NCBI GenBank assembly: GCA_023390695.1
Contig: JAEWCJ010000133.1
Location: 1 to 11,721, forward strand
DNA: 11,721 nucleotides
Direction: 5' to 3'
Source: Pseudomonadota bacterium
GTDB lineage: Bacteria > Pseudomonadota > Alphaproteobacteria > Rhizobiales > Xanthobacteraceae
Part shown: positions 6,155-11,721 of the stretch, one piece after another
Layout of the letters: the number at the start of each line of letters is the position of its first letter
Position numbering within the stretch: position 1 is the stretch's first letter
Made by a program: the position numbers and the translations under genes
The notes under the pieces: model-generated
Told to the model about the DNA's origin: nothing
What the model saw: only the letters and a program-made list of their open reading frames with translations
Database searches by the model: none

Positions 6155-7267
6155 TTATGCCGTCAGTTTCTCGATTTCGCCGATGATCGCATCGCCCATT
6201 TCGGCGGTGCCGACGGTCCTGGTGCCCAGTCCGGCAATGTCGCCAGTGCGCAGGCCGGACGCCAATGCGGCAGCAATCGCCTGCTCGACGATATCGGCTT
6301 CCTTCACCATGCCGAAGGAATAGCGGAGCGCCATCGCAAAGGACGCAATCATCGCAATCGGATTGGCCACGCCCTTGCCGGCGATATCGGGCGCCGATCC
6401 ATGCACCGGCTCATACAGCGCCTTGCGCTTGCCAGTCTTGGGATCGGTCTCGCCGAGCGATGCGGAAGCCAGCATGCCAAGCGAGCCGGTCAGCATCGCC
6501 GCCACGTCGGACAGCATGTCACCGAACAGGTTGTCGGTGACGATCACGTCGAACTGCTTGGGCGCGCGCACCAACTGCATGCCGCCGGCATCCGCCAGCA
6601 TGTGCTCGAGCTGCACGTCCTTGAATTCGCGCGCATGCACCTGCGTCACGACTTCGTTCCAGAGCACGCCGCTCTTCATGACGTTGCGCTTTTCCATCGA
6701 CGTCACCTTGTTGCGGCGCTTGCGCGCCAGCTCGAAGGCGACGCGCGCGATGCGCTCGATCTCGTAGGTGTCGTAGACCTGGGTATCGATGGCGCGTTTC
6801 TGGCCGTTGCCGAGATCGGTGATCGTCTTCGGCTCGCCGAAATAGACGCCCCCGGTCAATTCGCGCAGGATCATGATGTCGAGGCCCTCGACCAGCTCGC
6901 GCTTGAGCGAGGAGGCATCCGCCAGTGCCGGGTAGGTCACCGCCGGACGCAAATTGGCGTAGAGCGCCAGATCCTTGCGCAGGCGCAACAGGCCGGCCTC
7001 CGGGCGCACGTCATAAGGCACGCTGTCCCACTTGGGACCGCCCACCGCGCCGAAGATCACGGCATCGGCCGCCTGCGCCTTGTCCATGGTCGCGTCGGTG
7101 ATGGAGACCTTGTCGGCGTCGTAGGAGGCGCCCCCCACCAGTCCCTCTTCGGTCTCGAAGCGGCCCAGGCCCTTGTCGTTGAAGAATTTGATGAGTTTCT
7201 TCACCTCGGCCATGACTTCCGGACCGATGCCGTCGCCGGGGAGAAGAAGCAGCTTATGGGTCGCCAT
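6155..7267 (-). CDS. leuB: 3-isopropylmalate dehydrogenase
   Basis: LeuB oxidatively decarboxylates 3-isopropylmalate to 2-oxoisocaproate with NAD+ in leucine synthesis. It works in the cytoplasm as a homodimer. Family marks in the 370-residue sequence are [13 protein letters not shown] at the N-terminus and the substrate-binding arginines R97, R107 (LYANLRP) and R135 ([12 protein letters not shown], with Y142). K193 lies in SMEKRNVM. The decarboxylating-dehydrogenase signature is NLFGDMLSD (D250, D254), followed by the nucleotide-binding [14 protein letters not shown]. The length matches the family. I chose ATG 7267, preceded by a GAGGCGAG ribosome site; the longer open frame to 7330 adds a Pro-rich stretch that is not family-like. 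The gene is divergent from mch and probably monocistronic, ending at the strong terminator at 6058-6091. Confidence 0.97.
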   Translation of the reverse strand: MATHKLLLLPGDGIGPEVMAEVKKLIKFFNDKGLGRFETEEGLVGGASYDADKVSITDATMDKAQAADAVIFGAVGGPKWDSVPYDVRPEAGLLRLRKDLALYANLRPAVTYPALADASSLKRELVEGLDIMILRELTGGVYFGEPKTITDLGNGQKRAIDTQVYDTYEIERIARVAFELARKRRNKVTSMEKRNVMKSGVLWNEVVTQVHAREFKDVQLEHMLADAGGMQLVRAPKQFDVIVTDNLFGDMLSDVAAMLTGSLGMLASASLGETDPKTGKRKALYEPVHGSAPDIAGKGVANPIAMIASFAMALRYSFGMVKEADIVEQAIAAALASGLRTGDIAGLGTRTVGTAEMGDAIIGEIEKLTA

Positions 7268-7301
7268 GACTCGCCTCGCTACCGTTGAAATGTCGGGCGG
7301 A

Positions 7302-7330
7302 TTGCTAATGGGCGCGGGGGCGATTGGCAA
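7302..7330 (-). promoter_or_regulatory. Possible sigma-70-type promoter for leuB
   Basis: On the minus strand TTGCCA (complement of 7325-7330, 5 of 6 matches to TTGACA) is followed after 17 bp by TAGCAA (complement of 7302-7307, 3 of 6). The start point would fall near 7295, giving a leader of about 28 nt with the GAGGCGAG site. No leucine-rich leader peptide is visible. Confidence 0.3.
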
Positions 7331-7486
7331 GGCGAGGGTTTCGTTTCCCGTCGACAGGACAAGATGACGGGACCGGCAGGTCCAAGGCGGGGAGAGGGAC
7401 CCGGCAATACCCTTTTCACCGCTTCGGTAAAAACCGGGAGCAGGCTATAGGTGGAATGGGATTCAAACGCTCGAAAAGCGACGGAC

Positions 7487-8536
7487 ATGACCAAGACCAG
7501 TTCGGGTAATTATTTTGAAGATTTCCGGCTCGGACAGACGATCCGTCATGCAACGCCGCGCACCGTCACTGTCGGCGATGTCGCCGTCTACAATGGCATC
7601 TTTGGACCGCGCTTCGCCGTGCAATCGTCGGATGCCTTCGCCAAAGCCATCGGTTACGAGCGCGCGCCGGTCGACGACCTGCTCGTCTTCCACATTGTCT
7701 TCGGCAAGACCGTTCCCGACATTTCGCTCAATGCGGTCGCCAATCTTGGCTACGCGAACTGCCGCTTCCTGCGACCGGTCTATCCGGGCGAGACATTGAC
7801 CGCGGCGTCAGAAGTGATCGGTCTCAAGGAGAACTCCAACCGCAAGACCGGCATTGTCTCGGTTCGCTCCACAGGCTTCGGACAGGACGGAAGTCCGGTG
7901 CTGGAATATGTGCGCTGGGTGATGGTGCATAAGCGCAGTCCGACCGCTTCCACGCCCGGCGACCACATTCCGCGGCTGCCGACATCGGTCGAGCCGAATC
8001 TGCTCGGGGACGCCTGTCCGCCGATCAACACCAACGTCTTCGATCTGACCTTGTCAGGTTCGCCTCACAAGTTCGACAGTTATCGCGTGGGCGAGAAGAT
8101 CGACCACGTCGATGGCGTGACCGTCGAGGAAGCGGAGCACCAGATCGCGACACGGCTCTATCAGAACACGGCCCGCATCCACTTCAATCATTTCGCCGAG
8201 AGCAAGGGCCGGTTCGGCGGCCGCCTGGTCTATGGCGGACATGTGATTTCGCTGGCACGGTCGCTGACATTCAACGGCCTCGCCAATGCGTTTCATATCG
8301 CGGCGATCAATGGTGGACGGCATGTCGCGCCGCTGTTCGCGGGCGATACCGTATTCGCGTGGTCGGAAGTGCTTGCAAAATCGATCTTGCCGCGGCGCGA
8401 CGATCTGGGTGCGCTGCGGCTGCGTACAGTGGCGACCAAAAACCGTTCCTGCGCGGATTTTCCGTTCAAGAATGGAGATCAGGACGACGCGTCCGTCATC
8501 CTCGATCTTGATTACTGGGTGCTGATCCCGCGCTGA
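7487..8536 (+). CDS. mch: Mesaconyl-CoA (2-methylfumaryl-CoA) hydratase, double hot-dog MaoC family
   Basis: Mch hydrates mesaconyl-CoA to beta-methylmalyl-CoA, the step before cleavage to glyoxylate and propionyl-CoA in the ethylmalonyl-CoA pathway of acetate or C1 assimilation. The 349-residue protein has two MaoC/hot-dog halves, at about 1-160 and 185-345. Stretches matching what I recall of Rhodobacter and Methylobacterium Mch (MeaC) are SSDAFAKAIGYERAPVDDLL, NLGYANCRFLRPVYPGETL, GLKENSN, HVDGVTVEEAEHQ, TRLYQNTARIHFN and NGGRHVAPLFAGDT. In QNTARIH (226-232) Asn sits where typical R-hydratases have the catalytic Asp, which I believe is normal for this subfamily. The start at 7487 (MTKTSSGNYFEDF) has only a weak ribosome site (ACGGAC); GTG 7451 in frame is less likely. 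The gene is divergent from leuB and convergent with a LysR gene. A lyase partner gene (mcl) is not in the window. Confidence 0.88.
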   Translation: MTKTSSGNYFEDFRLGQTIRHATPRTVTVGDVAVYNGIFGPRFAVQSSDAFAKAIGYERAPVDDLLVFHIVFGKTVPDISLNAVANLGYANCRFLRPVYPGETLTAASEVIGLKENSNRKTGIVSVRSTGFGQDGSPVLEYVRWVMVHKRSPTASTPGDHIPRLPTSVEPNLLGDACPPINTNVFDLTLSGSPHKFDSYRVGEKIDHVDGVTVEEAEHQIATRLYQNTARIHFNHFAESKGRFGGRLVYGGHVISLARSLTFNGLANAFHIAAINGGRHVAPLFAGDTVFAWSEVLAKSILPRRDDLGALRLRTVATKNRSCADFPFKNGDQDDASVILDLDYWVLIPR

Positions 8537-8567
8537 GTTTCTTCTTTATTGTCACTCCATTTTTCTC

Positions 8568-8666
8568 TGTCATCGCCCGCGAAAGCGGGCGATCCAGTAA
8601 AGAGATGCCGCCAAATCCTGGCACGGTCGGCATCTACTGGATGCCCCGCTTTCGCGGGGCATGACA
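8568..8666. repeat. 99-nt nested inverted-repeat element (REP-like)
   Basis: Two 32-nt arms, 8568-8599 and 8635-8666, are inverted copies agreeing at 28 positions (TGTCAT...ATCCAGTA and its complement). Each arm contains its own perfect hairpin: CGCCCGC-GAAA-GCGGGCG on the left and GCCCCGC-TTTC-GCGGGGC on the right. The 35-nt centre adds a third stem, AGATGCCG (8603-8610) with CGGCATCT (8628-8635, sharing one base with the right arm). The GAAA-loop GC hairpin flanked by TGTCAT and ATCCAGTA resembles a dispersed intergenic repeat common in Bradyrhizobium-type genomes (recall, not searched). It lies between the convergent mch and LysR genes and probably stops transcription from both. There is no transposase or T run. 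Confidence 0.85.
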
Positions 8667-8691
8667 TCGAGAGGCAGAATACAGCCAATAT

Positions 8692-9582
8692 TCACCCGTT
8701 CGCGGCGCGCAGATGATCCACGAGCTGCTGCGCGAAGGGCGGCAGCGCATCGTAATCGCGAATGCAGATGGTCAGATCGCGCGGCGCCCAGGCATCGTCA
8801 AGCGTCACTGCCTTGATTGCCATAGTCAGGGCGGCGCGCTGCGCCGTCGTTTCCGGCACGATGCCGACACCGACATTGTGTTCGACCAGGCGGCAGACAG
8901 CATCGAAGCTGCGCAACTGGATGCGCAGACGCAGTGGCCGGCCAATGCGGTTCGCCTTGGTCGCCAGAAATCGCTGCAGCGCGCTGGCGCGATCGAGGCC
9001 GACAAAATCGTAGTCGAGCACGTCGGCAAAGCCGATCCGCGACTGGTTGGCGAGAGGATGATCGCGGGACACCACCAGCACGAAGCGATCGCTGCGGAAG
9101 GGATAGGTGGTCAGCCGGCCGGCATCGACGGTCCCGGCAATGATGCCGATATCGGCGACGCCTTCCGCGATCAGGTCGACGATCTCGTCGCTCAGCCGCT
9201 CCTCCAGGTCGATGCTGATGTTGCGGTGTGTGGTCAGGAAGGAACTGAGCGTCTCCGGCAAAAACTCGGTCAGCGCGTTGGTGTTGGACAGAAGCGTGAT
9301 CTGGCCGGCGAATCCGCCGGCATAGGCCCCGAGATCCTCGCGCATCCGCTCGGCCTGCGCGAGCATGGCACGGGCATGCTGGAGCAGGGTCCGGCCGGCC
9401 TGGGTCGGCTTGACTCCAAGCCGGCCCCGCAGCAGCAGCGGCACCCCCAATTCATCTTCCATGCTGCGGATGCGGGTGCTGGCGGCACCGAGGGCGAGAT
9501 GAGCCCGCGCGGCCCCGTGTGTTATGCTGCCCGCCTCTACAACATGGCGAAAAAGATTCAGATCAGCCAGATCGAAACGCAT
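8692..9582 (-). CDS. LysR-family transcriptional regulator
   Basis: This 296-residue LysR-type protein has an N-terminal winged helix-turn-helix (about residues 4-63). The recognition region is SITHGAARAHLALGAASTRIRSMEDELG, followed by PLLLRGRLGVKPTQAG. A linker helix and a periplasmic-binding-protein-like effector domain follow (about 90-290; ADIGIIAG and VGIVPE are typical LysR motifs). The effector cannot be read from the sequence. The start at 9582 is preceded by GGGAAGG about 13 nt upstream, which is slightly far. The gene is divergent from sdhC, with 214 bp between the start codons, and convergent with mch. LysR regulators often control the divergent gene and themselves, so sdhCDA is the first candidate target and mch the second. 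Both are inference. Confidence 0.93.
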   Translation of the reverse strand: MRFDLADLNLFRHVVEAGSITHGAARAHLALGAASTRIRSMEDELGVPLLLRGRLGVKPTQAGRTLLQHARAMLAQAERMREDLGAYAGGFAGQITLLSNTNALTEFLPETLSSFLTTHRNISIDLEERLSDEIVDLIAEGVADIGIIAGTVDAGRLTTYPFRSDRFVLVVSRDHPLANQSRIGFADVLDYDFVGLDRASALQRFLATKANRIGRPLRLRIQLRSFDAVCRLVEHNVGVGIVPETTAQRAALTMAIKAVTLDDAWAPRDLTICIRDYDALPPFAQQLVDHLRAANG

Positions 9583-9604
9583 ATTTCATACATAACCTTC
9601 CCAT

Positions 9605-9679
9605 TTCGCGAAGGCAAACTACGCAAAATAAGTTATTGTAAGCCGCATTTTCTTGGTGGTACTTCGCTGTTGGCGAAGT
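9605..9679. promoter_or_regulatory. Candidate operator region between the LysR gene and sdhC
   Basis: Three dyads are clustered here: TTCGCGAA (9605-9612), AATAA-G-TTATT (9627-9637), and ACTTCGC-TGTTG-GCGAAGT (9661-9667/9673-9679, 7-bp arms). The first and last share the TTCGC/GCGAA core. The region is visibly more AT-rich than its surroundings and must contain the promoters of both genes. Which, if any, is the LysR site cannot be decided by eye. Confidence 0.35.
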
Positions 9680-9796
9680 TTAGAAGTCAGCCAAAAGGCG
9701 GTATCGCTTGCCGCCGGAACGGCTCCTGGAGCGCAACCCGGGATTTCTACGCAGCCAGTCCATCCCCGGTCGCCAGGACCTCTTACGGAGCGCATC

Positions 9797-10210
9797 ATGG
9801 CCGAACTCAAGCCTTCTCCGGCCAGCCAAAGGCCGCTGTCGCCGCATCTGCAAATCTACCGCCCGACGCTGACGATGACGCTGTCGATCGTCCACCGCAT
9901 TACCGGCGGGGCCCTGTTTTTCGGCACACTGCTGCTGGCCTGGTGGCTGCTCGCGGCCGCTTCCGGCCCGACCGCCTACGGCAAATTCCAGTGGGTGATG
10001 GAAAGCTGGATCGGCCTGCTGGTGCTCTTTGGCTACACTTGGGCACTGATCCACCACATGCTCGGCGGCATCAAGCATCTGATCTGGGACACGGGCCGCG
10101 GCTTCGGCCCGGCTGAGCGGGAATGGCTGACGCTGGCCAATCTGATCGGCTCCGTCGGGCTGACCATCATTCTCTGGATCGTCGGCTTTCTCGTCACGGG
10201 AGGTGCATGA
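9797..10210 (+). CDS. sdhC: Succinate dehydrogenase cytochrome b556 subunit
   Basis: This is one of two membrane anchors of Complex II; it binds haem b and helps form the ubiquinone site. The 137-residue protein begins MAELKPSPASQRPLSPHLQIYRP. The motif SIVHRITG holds S30 and R34, equivalent to the quinone-site Ser27 and Arg31 of Escherichia coli SdhC. H87 in the HHMLGGIKH stretch aligns with the haem ligand His84. Three membrane spans are visible, at about 32-54, 70-92 and 111-134. ATG 9797 is supported by the GGAG at 9787-9790; the frame stays open upstream without family features. It is the first gene of the operon, and its stop overlaps the sdhD start (TGATG). Confidence 0.95.
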   Translation: MAELKPSPASQRPLSPHLQIYRPTLTMTLSIVHRITGGALFFGTLLLAWWLLAAASGPTAYGKFQWVMESWIGLLVLFGYTWALIHHMLGGIKHLIWDTGRGFGPAEREWLTLANLIGSVGLTIILWIVGFLVTGGA

Positions 10211-10599
10211 TGGCTAACCAAAAAGGCATACGCACCCCGCTGGCGCGCGTTCGATATCTGGGCTCGGCGAAATCGGGCACCAAGCATTTCTGGCATCAGC
10301 GCGTCTCGGCAGTCGCCCTCGTTCCGCTGACCATCGCCTTCGTCCTGATCGTGGTCGGGCTGATCGGCCGCAACCACGCCGCCGCCGCACAGATCCTCGG
10401 CTCGCCCTTCGTTTCGATCGTGATGATCCTGTTCGCGATCTCGTCGGCCTATCACATGTGGCTCGGCATGCAGGTGATCATCGAGGACTATATCCATTCC
10501 GAGTCGAAGCTGACCTGGCTGATGCTCAACACCTTCTTCTGCTGCACGATCGCACTGACCTCCGTTTACGCGATCCTCAAGCTGTCTTTTGGAGTCTGA
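10210..10599 (+). CDS. sdhD: Succinate dehydrogenase hydrophobic membrane anchor subunit
   Basis: This is the second membrane anchor of Complex II: 129 residues with three membrane spans at about 32-53, 66-91 and 102-126. The segment [15 protein letters not shown] is the conserved SdhD signature, and D93-Y94 align with the quinone-site Asp82-Tyr83 of E. coli SdhD. The N-terminal [19 protein letters not shown] is the typical alphaproteobacterial matrix-side motif before span one. Two adjacent in-frame ATGs (10207, 10210) are possible. I chose 10210, which is better spaced from GGAGG at 10199-10203 and overlaps the sdhC TGA, implying translational coupling. The next gene begins one base after its stop. 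Confidence 0.95.
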   Translation: MANQKGIRTPLARVRYLGSAKSGTKHFWHQRVSAVALVPLTIAFVLIVVGLIGRNHAAAAQILGSPFVSIVMILFAISSAYHMWLGMQVIIEDYIHSESKLTWLMLNTFFCCTIALTSVYAILKLSFGV

Positions 10600-10600
10600 T

Positions 10601-11721
10601 ATGGCCGCGAACGGACATAACGGAGCGGCCACGCCCGCCATCAACGGCAAGGCCTATCCGATCGAAGATCACACTTTCGACGTCGTCGTGGTCGGCGCCG
10701 GCGGCGCTGGCCTGCGTGCTGTTGTCGGCGCCTCACAGGCAGGGCTGAGGACCGCCTGTATCACCAAGGTGTTCCCGACACGCTCGCATACGGTGGCGGC
10801 TCAGGGCGGCATCTCGGCGTCGCTCGGCAATATGGGCGAGGATGACTGGCGCTGGCACATGTACGACACCGTCAAGGGTGCCGACTGGCTCGGCGACCAG
10901 GATGCGATCGAATACATGGTGCGCAACGCGCCCGAAGCGGTCTACGAGCTGGAGCATTGGGGCGTACCCTTCTCGCGCACCGACGAGGGCAAGATTTATC
11001 AGCGGCCCTTCGGCGGCATGACCACACATTACGGCAAGGGCACCGCGCAGCGCACCTGCGCCGCCGCCGACCGGACCGGCCATGCCATTCTGCACACGCT
11101 GTATGCGCAGTCGCTGCGCCACTCGGCGGAATTCTTCATCGAGTATTTCGCCATCGACCTGATCATGGATCAGGAAGGTCGCTGCCGCGGCGTTATTGCG
11201 CTCAAGCTCGACGACGGCACGCTGCATCGCTTCCGCGCCAACATGACGGTGCTGGCGACCGGCGGTTACGGCCGCGCCTATTTCTCGGCGACCTCGGCGC
11301 ATACCTGCACCGGTGACGGCAATGCCATGGTGCTGCGCGCCGGTCTGCCGCTGCAGGACATGGAATTCGTGCAGTTCCATCCGACCGGCATCTACGGCGC
11401 CGGCTGTCTGATCACCGAAGGCGCCCGCGGCGAAGGCGGTTATCTGGTCAATTCCGAGGGCGAGCGTTTCATGGAGCGCTACGCGCCGTCGGCGAAAGAC
11501 CTTGCTTCGCGCGACGTCGTCTCACGTTCGATGACCGTCGAAATCCGCGAGGGCCGTGGCGTCGGCAAGAACAAGGATCACATCTACCAGCACCTCGACC
11601 ATCTCGACCCGAAAGTCATCCACGAGCGCCTGCCGGGCATTTCCGAGTCGTCCAAGATTTTCGCCGGCGTCGACGTCACCCGTGAACCGATCCCGGTGAT
11701 CCCGACCGCGCACTACAATAT
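10601..11721 (+). CDS. sdhA: Succinate dehydrogenase flavoprotein subunit, 3' truncated by window
   Basis: SdhA oxidises succinate to fumarate with covalently bound FAD on the cytoplasmic face of Complex II. The first 373 residues are present (full proteins are about 600). Seen in order: a short variable leader, the dinucleotide motif [13 protein letters not shown] (about 28-40), and the covalent flavin His H63 in [10 protein letters not shown]. Then come substrate residues H260 (FHPTG), E273 and R276 (TEGARGEGG), the catalytic Arg R304 in SRDVVSR, and the start of HYN (H371) at the window edge. No key residue is missing. ATG 10601 has GGAG 6 nt upstream and follows the sdhD stop by one base. 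An sdhB gene would be expected just beyond the window. The leader [14 protein letters not shown] is low-complexity, as is common in this group. Confidence 0.97.
   Translation, partial: MAANGHNGAATPAINGKAYPIEDHTFDVVVVGAGGAGLRAVVGASQAGLRTACITKVFPTRSHTVAAQGGISASLGNMGEDDWRWHMYDTVKGADWLGDQDAIEYMVRNAPEAVYELEHWGVPFSRTDEGKIYQRPFGGMTTHYGKGTAQRTCAAADRTGHAILHTLYAQSLRHSAEFFIEYFAIDLIMDQEGRCRGVIALKLDDGTLHRFRANMTVLATGGYGRAYFSATSAHTCTGDGNAMVLRAGLPLQDMEFVQFHPTGIYGAGCLITEGARGEGGYLVNSEGERFMERYAPSAKDLASRDVVSRSMTVEIREGRGVGKNKDHIYQHLDHLDPKVIHERLPGISESSKIFAGVDVTREPIPVIPTAHYN

Noticed and set aside
6401..7288. 295-codon forward open frame opposite leuB
   Set aside because: It is antisense to leuB, which has all catalytic motifs; the forward product is His/Arg/Leu-rich noise.
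7268..7400. Leucine attenuator or leader peptide before leuB
   Set aside because: No short ORF with a run of Leu codons and no terminator/antiterminator pair are visible on the minus strand.
7450..7480. tRNA-like GGATTCAAAC upstream of mch
   Set aside because: It looks like a T-arm fragment, but no acceptor, anticodon or D-arm pairing could be found around it.
9716..9745. GGAAC upstream of sdhC as an EcfG promoter
   Set aside because: No CGTT-like box occurs at 16-17 bp, so this is just a chance pentamer.
8713..10116. 467-codon forward open frame spanning the LysR gene and part of sdhC
   Set aside because: It runs antisense through LysR, then through the promoter region, then out of frame through sdhC. 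Three different contexts in one frame show it is a by-product of composition.

Overview
The window looks like chromosomal DNA of a GC-rich alphaproteobacterium, most likely Hyphomicrobiales (Rhizobiales; Nitrobacteraceae/Xanthobacteraceae-like). This rests on codon bias, the ethylmalonyl-CoA-pathway enzyme Mch, a SorA/SorB sulfite dehydrogenase, an sdhC-sdhD-sdhA operon and two types of palindromic intergenic repeat of a kind I associate with this order. I could not run a taxonomic search. Everything reads as housekeeping and energy metabolism. I see no phage, IS, CRISPR, tRNA, rRNA or toxin-antitoxin locus.

Left part (1-3646). The 3' end of a DUF429 RNase H-like gene (+) is followed by a beta-class carbonic anhydrase (+). 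A cluster of two inverted CCTCTCCCCG palindromes separates that gene from the convergent asd (aspartate-semialdehyde dehydrogenase, -). A 500-bp gene-free stretch (2385-2884) with several small hairpins lies between asd and a divergent gene for a membrane-anchored, cysteine-containing protein of unknown function (+).

Middle (3742-7267). sorA and sorB (-) form a compact operon for periplasmic sulfite oxidation: a Tat-exported molybdopterin subunit and a Sec-exported mono-haem cytochrome c that passes electrons towards the respiratory chain. A small secreted Tyr/Arg-rich protein (+) is divergent from sorA. It converges on leuB (-) across a textbook 14-bp bidirectional terminator.

Right part (7487-11721). 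mch (mesaconyl-CoA hydratase, +) converges with a LysR-family regulator (-) across a 99-nt nested hairpin repeat. The LysR gene is divergent from sdhC-sdhD-sdhA (+), which is cut by the window end inside sdhA. Mch (C5-acyl-CoA carbon assimilation) and succinate dehydrogenase (TCA cycle/Complex II) are linked metabolically, because the ethylmalonyl-CoA route delivers C4 units to the TCA cycle. The LysR protein between them is a plausible but untested regulator of either.

I found no clear new multi-gene system. The most interesting items are the two palindromic repeat elements (one with compensatory base changes), the structured 500-bp gap upstream of asd, the Asn in place of the usual His in the SorA active-site loop, and candidate regulatory sites upstream of sorA, the small secreted protein and sdhC.
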